DNA from: Variovorax sp. ZS18.2.2
Lineage (GTDB): Bacteria; Pseudomonadota; Gammaproteobacteria; Burkholderiales; Burkholderiaceae_C
NCBI RefSeq assembly: GCF_024701975.1
Contig: NZ_JANLNM010000002.1
Span: 496,001-560,000 of the forward strand
Direction: 5' to 3'
Length of the DNA: 64,000 bases
The position numbers and the translations under genes were made by a program. Positions 16,532-28,184 of this stretch are shown one piece after another. The first letter of the stretch is position 1; the number at the start of each line of letters is the position of its first letter. The notes beneath the pieces were generated by a model. It did not search any database. It was given only the letters and a program-made list of their open reading frames with translations, and was not told where the DNA came from.

Positions 16532-17530
16532 ATGAAAGCCATTGAAATCACTTCGTACGGCGCCCCTGAGGTGCTGCGCGTGGCCGATCGTCCCGATCCG
16601 GTGGCGGGTGCGGGCGAGCTGCTGATTCGCGTCGCGGCCAGTGGCGTCAACCGGCCCGATGTGCTGCAGCGGATGGGTCACTATCCGGTGCCGCCGGGCG
16701 CGTCCGACCTGCCGGGCCTCGAGGTGGCCGGCGAGATCGTGTCGGGCGACGCCGCGGCGTTGGCCGAAGCGGGCTTCAAGGTCGGTGATCGTGTCTGCGC
16801 GCTGATTGCGGGTGGCGGCTATGCCGAGCTGTGCGTGGCGCCCGTGGCGCAATGCCTGCCGGTGCCCAAGGGCTGGAGCGATATCGATGCGGCTTCGCTG
16901 CCCGAGACCTTCTTCACCGTCTGGAGCAATGTGTTCGAGCGCGGACGCCTGCAGAAGGGCGAGACGCTGCTGATCCAGGGCGGCTCGAGCGGCATTGGCG
17001 TCACGGCGATCCAGATTGCCAAGGCGCTGGGCGCAACGGTGATCGTTACGGCCGGCAGCGACGACAAGTGCGAAGCCTGCAAGAAGCTCGGTGCCGACCA
17101 CGCGATCAACTACCGCACGAGCGACTTCGTCGAAAAGGCGAAGGAGCTCACGGGCGGCAAGGGCGTGGACGTGATCCTCGACATGGTGGCTGGCGACTAC
17201 GTGGCGCGCGAGATCGAGTGTCTGGCCGAAGACGGCCGGCTCGTGATCATCGCGGTGCAGGGCGGCGTGAAGGCGCAGATCAATGCGGGCCTCGTGCTGC
17301 GCAGGCGTCTGACGATCACCGGCTCGACGCTGCGGCCCCGGCCGGTGGCGTTCAAGGGCGCGATTGCCAAGGCATTGCGCGAGAAGGTCTGGCCACTGCT
17401 CGAAAGCGGCGCGATCAAGCCCGTGATTCACAGCACTTTTGCGGCAGCAGGTGAACCGAGCGGCGCGGCCCAGGCTCACACGCTGATGGAATCGAACCAG
17501 CACATCGGCAAGATCGTGCTGACATGGTGA
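16532..17530 (+). CDS. NAD(P)H-quinone oxidoreductase, zinc-less MDR family (PIG3-like)
   Basis: A 332-residue medium-chain dehydrogenase/reductase. The N-terminal catalytic domain has [22 protein letters not shown], typical of the PIG3 quinone oxidoreductases. The Rossmann domain carries [20 protein letters not shown] for NADPH. The structural zinc cysteines of alcohol dehydrogenases are absent. It would reduce quinones with NADPH in the cytoplasm. It lies between pnp and tpiA, and its stop overlaps an upstream possible start of tpiA. Confidence 0.9.
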   Translation: MKAIEITSYGAPEVLRVADRPDPVAGAGELLIRVAASGVNRPDVLQRMGHYPVPPGASDLPGLEVAGEIVSGDAAALAEAGFKVGDRVCALIAGGGYAELCVAPVAQCLPVPKGWSDIDAASLPETFFTVWSNVFERGRLQKGETLLIQGGSSGIGVTAIQIAKALGATVIVTAGSDDKCEACKKLGADHAINYRTSDFVEKAKELTGGKGVDVILDMVAGDYVAREIECLAEDGRLVIIAVQGGVKAQINAGLVLRRRLTITGSTLRPRPVAFKGAIAKALREKVWPLLESGAIKPVIHSTFAAAGEPSGAAQAHTLMESNQHIGKIVLTW

Positions 17531-17544
17531 CAACGAACAACGCG

Positions 17545-18309
17545 ATGACAACCAAGAAGAAACTGATCGCCGGCAACTGGAAGATGAATGGCGGCCTGGC
17601 CGCCAACGAGGCGCTGGTGAAGGCTCTGCAGCAAGGCCTGGCCGCAAGCCCGGCCGCCTGCGATGTCGCGCTGTGCGTGCCGGCCCCTTACTTCGCCCAG
17701 CTGCAATCGCTGCTGGCGGGTTCGCCTTCGCTGGCGCTCGGTGCGCAGGATGTTTCTGCGCATCCGCAGGGTGCGTTCACCGGCGAGCAATCGGCGATGA
17801 TGCTGAAGGATTTTGGTGTGCGCTATGCCATCGTCGGGCACTCCGAGCGTCGGCAATACCACGGCGAAACCGACGAGACGGTGGCTGCGAAGGCGGCTGC
17901 CGCGCTGGCGAACGGCATCACGCCGATCGTCTGCGTCGGCGAAACGCTGGCCGAGCGCGAAGCAGGGCAGACCGAAGAAGTCGTCAAGCGCCAGCTGGCC
18001 GCGGTGATCCATGTGAATGGCCACTGCATCAGCGAAATCGTCGTCGCGTATGAGCCTGTCTGGGCCATCGGCACCGGCAAGACGGCGACGCCCGAGCAAG
18101 CGCAGGCGGTGCATGCCGTGTTGCGTGCCCAACTGCACCATGCAGCAAGCGAACACGCTGCCGGCATCAGCATCCTTTACGGCGGCAGCATGAACGCGGC
18201 CAATGCCGCCGAACTGCTGTCGCAGGCCGACATCGACGGCGGCCTCATCGGCGGCGCGTCGCTCAAGGCCCCCGACTTTCTGCAGATCATTTCTGCCGCT
18301 GCGCGCTGA
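17545..18309 (+). CDS. tpiA: Triose-phosphate isomerase
   Basis: A 254-residue glycolytic enzyme interconverting dihydroxyacetone phosphate and glyceraldehyde 3-phosphate. Lys in AGNWKMNG, the catalytic His in VGHSERR and the Glu in [15 protein letters not shown] are all present, and the [12 protein letters not shown] phosphate loop follows. The ATG at 17545 gives the usual N-terminus; an ATG at 17524 would add seven residues and overlap the quinone oxidoreductase stop. Neither has a good ribosome site. It is followed by secG 37 bp later. Confidence 0.96.
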   Translation: MTTKKKLIAGNWKMNGGLAANEALVKALQQGLAASPAACDVALCVPAPYFAQLQSLLAGSPSLALGAQDVSAHPQGAFTGEQSAMMLKDFGVRYAIVGHSERRQYHGETDETVAAKAAAALANGITPIVCVGETLAEREAGQTEEVVKRQLAAVIHVNGHCISEIVVAYEPVWAIGTGKTATPEQAQAVHAVLRAQLHHAASEHAAGISILYGGSMNAANAAELLSQADIDGGLIGGASLKAPDFLQIISAAAR

Positions 18310-18346
18310 ACGCGCAACGGCTGTTATCAATTAGGAGTAAGAACGA

Positions 18347-18748
18347 ATGAACGTGGTCCTCAACCTTCTGGTCGGCGTGCAAATGCTGACGGCCCTGGCG
18401 ATGATCGGCCTGATCCTGGTCCAGCACGGCAAGGGTGCCGACATGGGCGCCGCCTTCGGCAGCGGCAGCGCCGGCAGCCTGTTCGGTGCCAGCGGCAGCG
18501 CGAACTTTCTCTCGCGCACCACGGCCGTGCTGGCCGCGGTGTTCTTCGCCAGCACGCTGCTGCTTGCGTACTTCAGCCATGCGCGCCCTGCGGGCGGCGG
18601 CAGTCTTCTGGAGCGTGCAGCGGTGGGTGCGCCGGCCACGCCGGCCTCCGGCGCAGCAGGCGAGATTCCTGGTGCAGCAGCCCCGAGCGCACCGGCTTCG
18701 GCACCTGCCGCACCCGTTTCGGGCGCTGGTCAGATCCCGAACAAGTAA
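18347..18748 (+). CDS. secG: Protein-export membrane protein SecG
   Basis: A 133-residue SecYEG subunit with two membrane helices (about residues 3-22 and 55-76) and the conserved VQHGKGADMGAAFGSGSAGSLFG loop between them. The long C-terminal tail is Ala/Pro-rich, as in other betaproteobacteria. AGGAG lies upstream of the ATG. It sits between tpiA and tRNA-Leu, a common order in this group. Confidence 0.96.
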   Translation: MNVVLNLLVGVQMLTALAMIGLILVQHGKGADMGAAFGSGSAGSLFGASGSANFLSRTTAVLAAVFFASTLLLAYFSHARPAGGGSLLERAAVGAPATPASGAAGEIPGAAAPSAPASAPAAPVSGAGQIPNK

Positions 18749-18761
18749 TCCAGTCGTTTTC

Positions 18762-18790
18762 ATGCAGTCGTCATCGAGAAACGGCTGCAT
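18762..18790 (+). terminator. Hairpin after secG
   Basis: ATGCAGTCGT and ACGGCTGCAT form a 10-bp stem with one G-T pair and a 9-base loop. Only a short TTT follows, so it may be a weak terminator or an RNA-stability hairpin. Confidence 0.35.
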
Positions 18791-18809
18791 TTCAGGGTAA
18801 ACTCTAAAG

Positions 18810-18859
18810 CTGTTCAGAAAGCCAAATGCCTTAACCGGTACCTCATGCCATCTGAACAG
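18810..18859. repeat. Inverted repeat upstream of tRNA-Leu
   Basis: CTGTTCAGA and TCTGAACAG are a perfect 9-bp inverted repeat around a 32-base spacer, ending seven bases before the tRNA. It could fold in the tRNA precursor or be a DNA site. Confidence 0.4.
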
Positions 18860-18866
18860 AAAAACC

Positions 18867-18951
18867 GCGGTCGTGGTGAAATTGGTAGACACGCTATCTT
18901 GAGGGGGTAGTGGCGAAAGCTGTGCGAGTTCGAGTCTCGCCGACCGCACCA
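18867..18951 (+). tRNA. tRNA-Leu (anticodon GAG)
   Basis: The acceptor arm GCGGTCG (18867-18873) pairs with CGACCGC (18941-18947), and ACCA is encoded at 18948-18951. The anticodon stem CTATC/GGTAG (with one T-G pair) encloses the loop TTGAGGG, giving anticodon GAG for CUC and CUU codons. A long variable arm is present, as in class II tRNAs, and the T-loop GTTCGAGTC is intact. It lies between secG and nuoA. Confidence 0.96.
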
Positions 18952-19018
18952 AATCTCATCGGCAGAAAGCCTCATCCAGGGGTTCTTCTTGCCGGTGGCA
19001 AGCGGTGAAAAATTCTCG

Positions 19019-19378
19019 ATGAACCTCGATTCCTACCTTCCCGTCCTTTTGTTCATTTTGGTCGGAGTCGGCGTAGGCGTCGCCCCCCAAGTCATCGGAT
19101 ACATCCTCGGCCCCAATCGGCCTGACGCTGCGAAGAACGCTCCCTACGAGTGCGGCTTCGAAGCCTTTGAGGATGCGCGCATGAAGTTCGACGTGCGCTA
19201 TTACCTCGTTGCCATTCTCTTCATCCTGTTCGATCTCGAAATTGCCTTTCTCTTTCCGTGGGCCATTGCGCTCAAGGAGATCGGTGCTGTCGGCTTCTGG
19301 GCCATGATGATCTTTCTCGCCATCCTCGTCGTAGGTTTCATCTACGAGTGGAAAAAAGGCGCGCTCGACTGGGAATGA
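19019..19378 (+). CDS. nuoA: NADH-quinone oxidoreductase subunit A
   Basis: A 119-residue complex I membrane subunit with three helices and the conserved [32 protein letters not shown] region, which forms the loop near the quinone site. The ATG at 19019 (MNLDSYLP) gives the family N-terminus; the in-frame TTG at 18989 is not credible. First gene of a complete nuoA-N operon, 68 bp after tRNA-Leu. Confidence 0.97.
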   Translation: MNLDSYLPVLLFILVGVGVGVAPQVIGYILGPNRPDAAKNAPYECGFEAFEDARMKFDVRYYLVAILFILFDLEIAFLFPWAIALKEIGAVGFWAMMIFLAILVVGFIYEWKKGALDWE

Positions 19379-19390
19379 CAAGGAATCACG

Positions 19391-19870
19391 ATGGCCATTG
19401 AAGGCGTTCTCAAAGAAGGTTTCGTCACCACCACCTACGACTCGGTGGTGAACTGGGCGAAGACCGGATCTCTCTGGCCGATGACCTTCGGCCTCGCATG
19501 CTGTGCGGTCGAAATGATGCACGCGGGCGCCGCTCGCTACGACATCGACCGTTTCGGGATGCTGTTCCGTCCCAGCCCGCGCCAGTCCGATCTGATGATC
19601 GTGGCCGGCACGCTGTGCAACAAGATGGCGCCGGCGCTGCGCAAGGTCTATGACCAGATGCCCGAGCCGCGCTGGGTGCTCTCGATGGGCTCGTGCGCGA
19701 ACGGCGGTGGCTACTACCACTACAGCTATTCGGTCGTGCGCGGCTGCGACCGCATCGTGCCGGTCGACGTCTATGTTCCGGGCTGCCCGCCCACCGCCGA
19801 AGCGCTGCTCTATGGCGTGATCCAGCTGCAGCAGAAGATCCGCCGCACCAACACCATTGCCCGCGCCTGA
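19391..19870 (+). CDS. nuoB: NADH-quinone oxidoreductase subunit B
   Basis: A 159-residue peripheral subunit that carries the terminal 4Fe-4S cluster N2. Ligands are the adjacent cysteines in [10 protein letters not shown], the Cys in [10 protein letters not shown] and the Cys in [11 protein letters not shown]. It passes electrons to quinone at the junction with NuoD. It starts 12 bp after nuoA with AGGAA upstream. Confidence 0.98.
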   Translation: MAIEGVLKEGFVTTTYDSVVNWAKTGSLWPMTFGLACCAVEMMHAGAARYDIDRFGMLFRPSPRQSDLMIVAGTLCNKMAPALRKVYDQMPEPRWVLSMGSCANGGGYYHYSYSVVRGCDRIVPVDVYVPGCPPTAEALLYGVIQLQQKIRRTNTIARA

Positions 19871-19883
19871 GGGATTGCCGACG

Positions 19884-20495
19884 ATGACTGACTTTGCAAT
19901 TTCGCCGGAGGTGCTGCGCGCCACCATCACCGAGACGCTTGGCGCCAAGGCCAAGAGCGTGACGCTCGCATTGGGCGAGGTGACTGTCGTGGTGAGCGCG
20001 GCTGACTACATCGAAGTCGCCACGCTGCTGCGCGATGCGCCCGGCTGCCGCTTCGAGCAGCTGATCGACCTTTGCGGCATGGACTATTCCGACTACCGCG
20101 AAGGCGAGTGGCAGGGCGAGCGCTTCTGCGTCGTCTCGCACCTGCTGTCGGTCACGCTCAACCAGCGCGTGCGCCTGAAGGTGTTCGCGCCCCATGAAGA
20201 CCTGCCCGTGGTCGATTCGCTTCAGCCCGTCTGGAGCGCCGCCACCTGGTTCGAGCGCGAAGCGTTCGACCTCTACGGCATCGTGTTCGACGGCCACGAC
20301 GACCTGCGCCGCATCCTGACCGACTACGGCTTCATCGGCCACCCGTTCCGCAAGGACTTCCCGGTGTCGGGTCATGTCGAAATGCGTTACGACGAAGAAC
20401 AGAAGCGTGTCGTGTACCAGCCGGTATCGATCGAGCCGCGAGAAATCACGCCACGCGTGATCCGCGAAGACAACTACGGCGGCGGTTTGCACTGA
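19884..20495 (+). CDS. nuoC: NADH-quinone oxidoreductase subunit C
   Basis: A 203-residue peripheral-arm subunit (30-kDa type) with the signature ERESFDLYGI-like sequence [25 protein letters not shown]. It is separate from NuoD, unlike the fused NuoCD of E. coli. The ATG at 19884 is chosen; the longer frame overlaps nuoB. It ends one base before nuoD begins. Confidence 0.97.
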   Translation: MTDFAISPEVLRATITETLGAKAKSVTLALGEVTVVVSAADYIEVATLLRDAPGCRFEQLIDLCGMDYSDYREGEWQGERFCVVSHLLSVTLNQRVRLKVFAPHEDLPVVDSLQPVWSAATWFEREAFDLYGIVFDGHDDLRRILTDYGFIGHPFRKDFPVSGHVEMRYDEEQKRVVYQPVSIEPREITPRVIREDNYGGGLH

Positions 20496-20496
20496 T

Positions 20497-21750
20497 ATGG
20501 CCGAAATCAAGAACTACACCCTCAACTTCGGCCCCCAGCATCCGGCCGCGCACGGCGTGCTGCGCCTGGTGCTCGAGCTCGACGGCGAAGTGATCCAGCG
20601 CGCCGACCCGCACATCGGCCTCCTGCACCGCGCGACCGAGAAGCTCGCCGAATCGCGCACCTTCATCCAGTCGCTGCCCTACATGGACCGCCTCGACTAC
20701 GTGTCGATGATGTCCAACGAGCACGCGTACTGCCTGGCCATCGAACGGATGATGGGCCTGGACGTGCCGATCCGTGCGCAGTACATCCGCGTGATGTTCG
20801 CCGAGATCACCCGCCTGCTGAACCACCTGCTGTGGCTCGGTGCGCACGGTCTGGATTGCGGCGCGATGAACATGCTCATCTACTGCTTCCGCGAGCGTGA
20901 AGACCTGTTCGACATGTACGAGGCCGTCTCCGGCGCGCGCATGCACGCGGCGTACTTCCGTCCGGGTGGCGTCTACCGCGACCTGCCGGACGCGATGCCG
21001 CAGTACAAGGTCAGCAAGATCAAGAACGCGAAGGCCATCGAGCGCCTGAACGAAAACCGCCAGGGTTCGCTGCTCGACTTTGTCGATGACTTCTGCAAAC
21101 GCTTTCCGAAGATGGTCGACGAGTACGAGACGCTGCTCACCGACAACCGCATCTGGAAGCAGCGCACTGTGGGCATCGGCGTCGTGACGCCGGAGCGCGC
21201 GCTGAACCTGGGCTTTACCGGCCCCATGCTGCGCGGCTCGGGCATCGAGTGGGATCTGCGCAAGAAGCAGCCCTACGACGTCTACGACCAGATGCAGTTC
21301 GACGTGCCCGTGGGCAAGACCGGCGACTGCTACGACCGCTATCTCGTGCGCGTCGAAGAAATGCGCCAGGCCAACAAGATCATCCAGCAGTGCTCGGCAT
21401 GGCTGCGCGTGAATCCCGGCCCGGTGATCACCAGCAACCACAAGGTCGCCGCGCCCGCGCGCGAATCGATGAAGGCGAACATGGAGGAGCTGATCCACCA
21501 TTTCAAGCTCTTCACCGAAGGCTTCCACGTGCCCGAAGGCGAGGCCTATGCCGCCGTCGAGCATCCGAAGGGTGAGTTCGGCATCTATCTCGTGAGCGAC
21601 GGCGCCAACAAGCCCTACCGCCTGAAGATCCGCGCCCCGGGTTTCCCGCACCTCGCCGCCCTCGACGAAATGTCGCGCGGTCACATGATCGCCGACGCTG
21701 TCGCGGTGATCGGCACGATGGACATCGTGTTCGGCGAAATCGACAGGTGA
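20497..21750 (+). CDS. nuoD: NADH-quinone oxidoreductase subunit D
   Basis: A 417-residue subunit (49-kDa type) that with NuoB forms the quinone pocket. The N-terminal [20 protein letters not shown] loop and the LLHRATEKL segment are intact. The C-terminus ends [13 protein letters not shown], as expected. It starts one base after nuoC. Confidence 0.98.
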   Translation: MAEIKNYTLNFGPQHPAAHGVLRLVLELDGEVIQRADPHIGLLHRATEKLAESRTFIQSLPYMDRLDYVSMMSNEHAYCLAIERMMGLDVPIRAQYIRVMFAEITRLLNHLLWLGAHGLDCGAMNMLIYCFREREDLFDMYEAVSGARMHAAYFRPGGVYRDLPDAMPQYKVSKIKNAKAIERLNENRQGSLLDFVDDFCKRFPKMVDEYETLLTDNRIWKQRTVGIGVVTPERALNLGFTGPMLRGSGIEWDLRKKQPYDVYDQMQFDVPVGKTGDCYDRYLVRVEEMRQANKIIQQCSAWLRVNPGPVITSNHKVAAPARESMKANMEELIHHFKLFTEGFHVPEGEAYAAVEHPKGEFGIYLVSDGANKPYRLKIRAPGFPHLAALDEMSRGHMIADAVAVIGTMDIVFGEIDR

Positions 21751-21760
21751 GAAAGAGCGA

Positions 21761-22303
21761 ATGACGACTTCCTCAACCCATCACCACGACGCGGCTCCCT
21801 CGGCCCCGTTGAAGGCCGCAATCATCGAGCGCTTTGCGCGAGAGGTCGCCAAGTACCCAGAAGCCGGCAAGCAGTCCGCCGTGATGGCGTGCCTGGCCAT
21901 CGTCCAGCAGGACGAGGGCTACATCAGCATGCAGCGCGAGCGCGAGATCGCCGATTACCTCGGCATGGCGCCCATCGCCGTGCACGAGGTGACGACCTTC
22001 TACAACATGTACAACCAGCATCCGGTGGGCAAGTTCAAGCTCAACGTGTGCACCAACCTGCCGTGCCAGCTGCGTGACGGCGTCACCGCGCTCGTTCACC
22101 TCGAGAAAAAGCTCGGCATCAAGATGGGCGAGACCACGGCCGACGGCGTGTTCACGCTGCAGCAGAGCGAATGCCTGGGCGCCTGCGCCGATTCGCCCGT
22201 GATGCTGGTCAACGACCGCACCATGTGCAGCTTCATGAGCAACGAGAAGCTCGACCAGCTCATCGAAGGCCTGCGCGCATCCACCAAAGGGGAGGCTGCC
22301 TGA
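21761..22303 (+). CDS. nuoE: NADH-quinone oxidoreductase subunit E
   Basis: A 180-residue thioredoxin-like 2Fe-2S subunit (24-kDa type) that carries cluster N1a. Cluster ligands are CTNLPC and, later, CLGAC. The N-terminus has a short His/Ala-rich extension. The stop overlaps the nuoF start by one base. Confidence 0.97.
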   Translation: MTTSSTHHHDAAPSAPLKAAIIERFAREVAKYPEAGKQSAVMACLAIVQQDEGYISMQREREIADYLGMAPIAVHEVTTFYNMYNQHPVGKFKLNVCTNLPCQLRDGVTALVHLEKKLGIKMGETTADGVFTLQQSECLGACADSPVMLVNDRTMCSFMSNEKLDQLIEGLRASTKGEAA

Positions 22304-23643
22304 TGTCACCCGAGCAAGTTCTCCAGCAGTTCCAGGCAACGGGCGTCCAGACCTGTTTCCATGACCGCCACATCGAGCCGCAGATCTATGCGGGCCTGAA
22401 CGGCACCAACTGGCGCCTGGCTGACTACGAAGCGCGCGGCGGCTACAAGGCGCTGCGCAAGATCCTCACCGAGGGCCTCACGCCCGACCAGGTGATCGCC
22501 GAAGTCAAGGCCTCGGGCCTGCGCGGCCGCGGCGGCGCCGGTTTCCCGACGGGCCTGAAGTGGAGCTTCATGCCCCGCCAGTTCCCGGGCCAGAAGTACC
22601 TCGTCTGCAACTCCGACGAAGGCGAACCGGGCACGTGCAAGGACCGCGACATCCTGCAGTTCAACCCGCACATCGTGATCGAAGGCATGGCCATCGCTGC
22701 GTATGCGATGGGCATCAGCGTGGGCTACAACTACATCCACGGCGAGATCTTCCAGAGCTACGACCGCTTCGAGGAAGCCCTCGAGGAAGCGCGCGCCGCC
22801 GGCTACCTCGGCGACAAGATCATGGGCAGCACGTACAACTTCCAGTTGCACGCGGCCCACGGCTTCGGCGCCTACATCTGCGGCGAAGAAACCGCGCTGC
22901 TCGAATCGCTCGAAGGCAAGAAGGGCCAGCCGCGCTTCAAGCCGCCGTTCCCGGCGAGCTTCGGCCTCTACGGCAAGCCCACCACGATCAACAACACCGA
23001 GACCTTCGCGGCGGTGCCCTGGATCATCAACAACGGTGGTCCGGCGTATCTCGAATGCGGCAAGCCGAACAACGGCGGCACCAAGATCTACTCGGTGAGC
23101 GGTGACGTCGAGTTGCCCGGCAACTACGAAGTGCCGATGGGTACGCCGTTCTCCAAGCTGCTGGAACTGTGCGGCGGTGTCCGCAAGGGCCGCACGCTCA
23201 AGGCGGTGATTCCCGGTGGATCGTCCTCGCCGGTGCTGCCCGCCGACATCATGATGGCCTGCACCATGGACTACGACTCCATCGCCAAGGCCGGCTCCAT
23301 GCTGGGCTCGGGCGCGGTGATCGTCATGGACGACAGCCGCTCGATGGTCGAATCGCTCAAGCGCCTGTCGTACTTCTACATGCACGAATCCTGCGGCCAG
23401 TGCACGCCCTGCCGCGAAGGCACGGGCTGGCTCTACCGCGTGGTGGACCGCATCCACAACGGGCAGGGCAGGGCGACCGACATGGACCTGCTCAACTCCG
23501 TGGCAGACAACATCCAGGGCCGCACCATCTGCGCCCTCGGCGATGCAGCGGCAATGCCGGTGCGCGCCATGATCAAGCACTTCCGTCACGAGTTCGAGGC
23601 CTTGATTCCGGGTTACGTCCCGAAAGCGCCCGTTCAGGCCTGA
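22303..23643 (+). CDS. nuoF: NADH-quinone oxidoreductase subunit F
   Basis: A 446-residue subunit (51-kDa type) that binds NADH, FMN and cluster N3. The flavin/NADH loops [16 protein letters not shown] and [15 protein letters not shown] are present, and [12 protein letters not shown] plus a later Cys hold the 4Fe-4S cluster. The ATG at 22303 overlaps the nuoE stop (TGATG); the longer frame runs into nuoE. Confidence 0.98.
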   Translation: MSPEQVLQQFQATGVQTCFHDRHIEPQIYAGLNGTNWRLADYEARGGYKALRKILTEGLTPDQVIAEVKASGLRGRGGAGFPTGLKWSFMPRQFPGQKYLVCNSDEGEPGTCKDRDILQFNPHIVIEGMAIAAYAMGISVGYNYIHGEIFQSYDRFEEALEEARAAGYLGDKIMGSTYNFQLHAAHGFGAYICGEETALLESLEGKKGQPRFKPPFPASFGLYGKPTTINNTETFAAVPWIINNGGPAYLECGKPNNGGTKIYSVSGDVELPGNYEVPMGTPFSKLLELCGGVRKGRTLKAVIPGGSSSPVLPADIMMACTMDYDSIAKAGSMLGSGAVIVMDDSRSMVESLKRLSYFYMHESCGQCTPCREGTGWLYRVVDRIHNGQGRATDMDLLNSVADNIQGRTICALGDAAAMPVRAMIKHFRHEFEALIPGYVPKAPVQA

Positions 23644-23661
23644 GCCCCGAGAAATACATAT

Positions 23662-25833
23662 ATGGTTGAAATCGAACTCGACGGCAAGAAGGTCGACGTG
23701 ACCGAAGGCAGCATGATCATGCATGCGGCCGACAAGGCAGGCACGTACATCCCGCACTTCTGCTATCACAAGAAACTCAGCATCGCGGCCAACTGCCGCA
23801 TGTGCCTGGTCGACGTGGAAAAGGCGCCCAAGCCGATGCCGGCCTGCGCCACGCCCGTCACACAGGGCATGATCGTTCGCACCAAGAGCGAGAAGGCCAT
23901 CAAGGCGCAGCAGTCGGTCATGGAGTTCCTCCTGATCAACCACCCGCTGGATTGCCCCATCTGCGACCAGGGCGGCGAATGCCAGCTGCAAGATCTGGCC
24001 GTCGGCTATGGCGGTTCTTCTTCGCGTTACGAAGAAGAAAAGCGCGTCGTCTTCCACAAGGACGTCGGCCCGCTGATCAGCATGGAAGAGATGAGCCGCT
24101 GCATCCATTGCACGCGCTGCGTTCGCTTTGGCCAGGAAGTGGCCGGCGTGATGGAGCTCGGCATGACCCAGCGCGGCGAGCATTCCGAAATCGAAACCTT
24201 CCTCGGAGACTCGGTGGATTCCGAGCTGTCGGGCAACATGATCGACATCTGCCCGGTCGGCGCGCTCACGAGCAAGCCGTTCCGCTACAGCGCCCGCACC
24301 TGGGAGCTGTCGCGGCGCAAGTCGGTGAGTCCGCACGATTCGACCGGTGCCAACCTGATCGTCCAGGTCAAGAACAACCGCGTGATGCGCGTGGTGCCGC
24401 TGGAGAACGAAGACGTCAACGAATGCTGGATCGCCGACCGCGACCGCTTCTCGTACGAAGCCCTCAACGGCCCGGAACGCCTGACGCAGCCCATGCTCAA
24501 GCAGGGCGGCCAATGGCAGCAGGTCGATTGGCAGACCGCGCTCGAATACGTGGCCAATGGCTTGAAGCAGATCAAGATCGACCACGGTGCGCAAAGCATC
24601 GGCACGCTGGTCAGCCCGCACAGCACGCTCGAAGAGTTGCAACTCGCCGCGATGCTCACGCGTGAACTGGGCAGCGACAACATCGACTATCGCCTCCGCA
24701 ACGCCGAGTTCACGGCGTTCGAAGGCGTGCGTTGGCTCGGCACCTCGATCGCATCGCTCACGCAGGTGCAGCGCGCTTTGGTCATCGGTTCGAACCTTCG
24801 CAAGGAGCACCCGCTGTTCGCGCAGCGCATCCGCCAGGCCGTGCGCAAGGGCGCCGCGCTGTCGGTGATCACCTCGGCCGACCTGATGGCCGACCGCGAT
24901 GCGTGGGCCATCACCGTTGCGCAATCGACGATCGTCGACGCTGGCCAATGGGTCGAAGCGCTGGCCGCAGTTGCTGCCGCCATCGGCAAGACCAATGGCG
25001 CCGCCGCACCACTCGCACCGAAGAACGAGCCCGATGCCGCCGTACAAGCCATCGCAGCGTCGCTGCTGAGCGGCGAGCGCAAGGCCATCCTGCTCGGCAA
25101 CGCCGCCGCCCACCACGCGCAAGCCAGCAGCCTGCTGGCCCTCGCGAACTGGATCGGCGCACAGACCGGCGCGACCGTCGGTTACCTGACCGAAGCCGCC
25201 AACACGGTGGGCGCACAACTCGTCGGCGCCTATCCGAAGAACGGCGGCCTTGATGCCGGCCGCATGCTCGCCGCAGGCTCCGGCCTCAAGGCCGTGCTGC
25301 TGCTGAACACCGAACCGGTGTTCGACTCGGCTGCCGGTGCTGCCGCCACCAATGTCATCGGCAATGCGCAGATGGTCGTCACGCTGAGCCCCTTCAAGGC
25401 CAACCTCGAATTCAGCGACGTGCTGCTGCCCATCGCCCCGTTCACCGAAACCCCCGGCACCTTCGTCAACGCCGAAGGCCGCCTGCAAGGTTTCCATGCC
25501 GTCGTGAAGCCGCAAGGCGAAGCGCGTCCGGCGTGGAAGGTGCTGCGCGTGCTGGCCAATCTGCTCGGCCTGCCCGGCTTCGCATTCGAATCGACCGCCG
25601 ACGTGCTCAAGACAGTAGGCGAGGGCGGCACCGTGCCGGCCAACGCACTGAACAACGCAACTGCCGCCAACGCCGTGGCATCCAACGGCGCCGCGCCACC
25701 ACCTGTGGTCGCGAGCATCTACCAGCTCGACTCCATCGTGCGCCGCGCACCGTCGCTGCAACTGACCGCCGATGCGCGCAACGCATCGACCGCACCGGTC
25801 GCATCGGGTCAGGCCGAGGAGGCATTGGCATGA
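23662..25833 (+). CDS. nuoG: NADH-quinone oxidoreductase subunit G
   Basis: A 723-residue subunit (75-kDa type). The first 220 residues carry the iron-sulphur sites: the 2Fe-2S set ending in [11 protein letters not shown], the His-containing [14 protein letters not shown] set, and [10 protein letters not shown] with the later [11 protein letters not shown]. The CxxCxxxC set that binds the extra N7 cluster in E. coli is absent. The remainder is a molybdopterin-oxidoreductase-like domain without cofactor, with a variable Ala-rich C-terminus. Its stop overlaps the nuoH start (ATGA). Confidence 0.97.
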   Translation: MVEIELDGKKVDVTEGSMIMHAADKAGTYIPHFCYHKKLSIAANCRMCLVDVEKAPKPMPACATPVTQGMIVRTKSEKAIKAQQSVMEFLLINHPLDCPICDQGGECQLQDLAVGYGGSSSRYEEEKRVVFHKDVGPLISMEEMSRCIHCTRCVRFGQEVAGVMELGMTQRGEHSEIETFLGDSVDSELSGNMIDICPVGALTSKPFRYSARTWELSRRKSVSPHDSTGANLIVQVKNNRVMRVVPLENEDVNECWIADRDRFSYEALNGPERLTQPMLKQGGQWQQVDWQTALEYVANGLKQIKIDHGAQSIGTLVSPHSTLEELQLAAMLTRELGSDNIDYRLRNAEFTAFEGVRWLGTSIASLTQVQRALVIGSNLRKEHPLFAQRIRQAVRKGAALSVITSADLMADRDAWAITVAQSTIVDAGQWVEALAAVAAAIGKTNGAAAPLAPKNEPDAAVQAIAASLLSGERKAILLGNAAAHHAQASSLLALANWIGAQTGATVGYLTEAANTVGAQLVGAYPKNGGLDAGRMLAAGSGLKAVLLLNTEPVFDSAAGAAATNVIGNAQMVVTLSPFKANLEFSDVLLPIAPFTETPGTFVNAEGRLQGFHAVVKPQGEARPAWKVLRVLANLLGLPGFAFESTADVLKTVGEGGTVPANALNNATAANAVASNGAAPPPVVASIYQLDSIVRRAPSLQLTADARNASTAPVASGQAEEALA

Positions 25834-26927
25834 TCGACGCGATTCATGGCTTCGGCCAGGGACTGATCGCCGCAGGCTGGTGGACGGCCGTGGCATGGCC
25901 CGTGATCTGGACGCTGATCAAGATCATCGTGGTCGTGATCCCGCTGATGGGCGCCGTGGCGTACCTCACGCTGTGGGAACGCAAGGCCATCGGCTTCACG
26001 CAGATCCGCATCGGCCCGAACCGCATCGGACCGATGGGCCTGCTCCAGCCGATCGCCGACGCGCTCAAGCTGATGACCAAGGAAATCATCATTCCGACGG
26101 TCGCCAACAAGGGCCTGTTCCTGCTCGGCCCGATCATGACGATCATGCCGGCGCTCGCCGCATGGGCCGTGATTCCCTTCGGCCCCGACGTGGCGCTGGC
26201 CAACATCAACGCCGGCCTCCTGTTCGTGATGGCCATCACTTCGCTCGAGGTGTATGGCGTGATCATCGCCGGCTGGGCATCGAACTCGAAGTACGCGTTC
26301 CTCGGTGCGCTGCGCGCCTCGGCGCAAATGGTGAGCTACGAAATCGCGATGGGCTTCTGCTTCGTCGTGGTGCTGATGGTCACCGGCAGCCTGAACATGA
26401 GCGACATCGTCACGGTGCAGGGCAAGGGCATGTTCCATGACTGGGGGCTGGGCTTCCTGTCGTGGAACTGGCTGCCGCTGCTGCCGATCTTCGTCGTCTA
26501 CTTCATCTCTGGCCTGGCCGAAACCAACCGTCACCCGTTCGACGTGGTGGAAGGCGAATCGGAAATCGTTGCGGGCCACATGATCGAGTACTCGGGCATG
26601 AGCTTCGCGATGTTCTTCCTGGCCGAGTACGCCAACATGTGGCTGGTCTCGATCCTGACCGTGGTGCTGTTCCTCGGCGGCTGGCTGCCACCGTTCGGCC
26701 CCGAGCTACCAATCCTTGGGCTGTTGAGCTATATCCCCGGCTGGATCTGGCTGGGCCTCAAGACCTTCTGCGTGGTCACCATGTTCCTGTGGGTGCGCTC
26801 GACGTTCCCACGCTTCCGCTATGACCAGATCATGCGTCTGGGCTGGAAGATCTTCATTCCCGTCACCCTCGTGTGGCTGGTCGTTGTGGGCGGCTGGATG
26901 CAGACGCCGTTCAACATCTGGAAATAA
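25830..26927 (+). CDS. nuoH: NADH-quinone oxidoreductase subunit H
   Basis: A 365-residue membrane subunit with about eight helices, at the quinone chamber and the start of the proton path. Conserved segments are [20 protein letters not shown] and [19 protein letters not shown]. The ATG at 25830 overlaps the nuoG stop; the longer frame is within nuoG. Confidence 0.98.
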   Translation: MIDAIHGFGQGLIAAGWWTAVAWPVIWTLIKIIVVVIPLMGAVAYLTLWERKAIGFTQIRIGPNRIGPMGLLQPIADALKLMTKEIIIPTVANKGLFLLGPIMTIMPALAAWAVIPFGPDVALANINAGLLFVMAITSLEVYGVIIAGWASNSKYAFLGALRASAQMVSYEIAMGFCFVVVLMVTGSLNMSDIVTVQGKGMFHDWGLGFLSWNWLPLLPIFVVYFISGLAETNRHPFDVVEGESEIVAGHMIEYSGMSFAMFFLAEYANMWLVSILTVVLFLGGWLPPFGPELPILGLLSYIPGWIWLGLKTFCVVTMFLWVRSTFPRFRYDQIMRLGWKIFIPVTLVWLVVVGGWMQTPFNIWK

Positions 26928-26944
26928 CTGGAAGCGCCGACATC

Positions 26945-27490
26945 ATGACTGCTTCACATACCGCCAGCGCGCTCGCGCGCCCTTCCAAGCTGGCTTCCGC
27001 ACCGTTCTCGCTCAAGGATTTTCTGGGCAGCTTCATGCTGTTCGAATTGTTCAAGGGCCTGGCGATCACGGGCAAGTACGCCTTCGCCCGCAAGATCACG
27101 GTGCAGTTCCCCGAAGAGAAGACGCCGCTGTCGCCGCGCTTCCGCGGCCTGCACGCGCTGCGCCGCTATGACAACGGCGAAGAGCGCTGCATCGCCTGCA
27201 AGCTCTGCGAAGCCGTCTGCCCGGCACTGGCGATCACCATCGAATCCGAAGTGCGCGACGACGGCTCGCGCCGCACCACGCGCTACGACATCGACCTGAC
27301 CAAGTGCATCTTCTGCGGCTTCTGCGAAGAAAGCTGCCCGGTCGACTCGATCGTGGAGACCCACATCTTCGAATATCACGGCGAAAAGCGCGGCGACCTG
27401 TACTTCACCAAGGACATGCTGCTGGCCGTGGGCGACCGCTACGAAAAAGAAATTGCAGCGAACAAGGCGGCCGACGCCAAGTACCGCTGA
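26945..27490 (+). CDS. nuoI: NADH-quinone oxidoreductase subunit I
   Basis: A 181-residue ferredoxin-like subunit with two 4Fe-4S clusters (N6a and N6b), [12 protein letters not shown] and [12 protein letters not shown]. The N-terminal amphipathic part contacts the membrane arm. The ATG at 26945 is chosen, 17 bp after nuoH. Confidence 0.98.
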   Translation: MTASHTASALARPSKLASAPFSLKDFLGSFMLFELFKGLAITGKYAFARKITVQFPEEKTPLSPRFRGLHALRRYDNGEERCIACKLCEAVCPALAITIESEVRDDGSRRTTRYDIDLTKCIFCGFCEESCPVDSIVETHIFEYHGEKRGDLYFTKDMLLAVGDRYEKEIAANKAADAKYR

Positions 27491-27527
27491 TCCGTCCAGC
27501 CCGAAACCCGTACCCACTCGAATTCCA

Positions 27528-28184
27528 ATGGACGTCAAGACCGGTCTGTTCTATCTGTTTGCCGTGGTGCTGCTGTTCGCGGCCTTCCGCGTCATCACCG
27601 CCCGCAATCCCGTGTACGCCGCGCTGTACCTGGTGCTGGCTTTCTTCCAGGCTTCGGCCATCTGGTTGCTGCTGCGCGCCGAGTTCCTCGCGATCTCGCT
27701 CGTGCTGGTGTACGTCGGTGCCGTGATGGTGCTGTTCCTCTTCGTCGTGATGATGCTGGACATCAACGTCGACGGGTTGCGACAGGGCTTCTGGAAGCAC
27801 TTCCCGCTCGCTGCCGGCGTGGGCGCGCTGATCGCGCTCGAAATGGCGGCCGTGCTCATGGGCGGCTTCCGCCTCGGCGAGGCACCGCGCGCCATGGCGG
27901 TCACCTCTCCCAACACCTCGAACACGATGGAACTGGGCAAGCTGCTCTATTCCGAGTACCTCTACCCGCTGGAAATTGCCGCGGTCATCCTGCTCGTGGC
28001 CATCGTGGCCGCCATTGCACTGACGCTGCGCACCCGCAAGGACAGCAAGTACACCAACCCGTCGGACCAGGTGCGCGTGAAGGCGCGCGACCGCGTGCGC
28101 ATCGTGCAGATGGAGGTCACGCGCGCGGCTGAACCTGTGGTGCAAACGCCCCCGGCGGAAGCGGCAAAGGAAAACAAGGCATGA
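27528..28184 (+). CDS. nuoJ: NADH-quinone oxidoreductase subunit J
   Basis: A 218-residue membrane subunit with five helices; the third contains the conserved [19 protein letters not shown] with the pi-bulge region. The C-terminal tail is charged and longer than the membrane part needs. It overlaps nuoK by four bases (ATGA). Confidence 0.97.
   Translation: MDVKTGLFYLFAVVLLFAAFRVITARNPVYAALYLVLAFFQASAIWLLLRAEFLAISLVLVYVGAVMVLFLFVVMMLDINVDGLRQGFWKHFPLAAGVGALIALEMAAVLMGGFRLGEAPRAMAVTSPNTSNTMELGKLLYSEYLYPLEIAAVILLVAIVAAIALTLRTRKDSKYTNPSDQVRVKARDRVRIVQMEVTRAAEPVVQTPPAEAAKENKA

Noticed and set aside
14008..16650. Long reading frame of 880 codons opposite pnp
   Set aside because: High GC leaves the antisense frame open; the translation is low-complexity with no domain, and pnp is unambiguous.
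23662..25833. NuoG as a broken gene because the N7 cluster cysteines are missing
   Set aside because: Many bacterial NuoG proteins lack N7; the frame is complete and the other clusters are intact.
22306..25896. Long reading frame of 1196 codons opposite nuoF and nuoG
   Set aside because: Same cause: a shadow of conserved complex I genes, with no recognisable domain or ribosome site.
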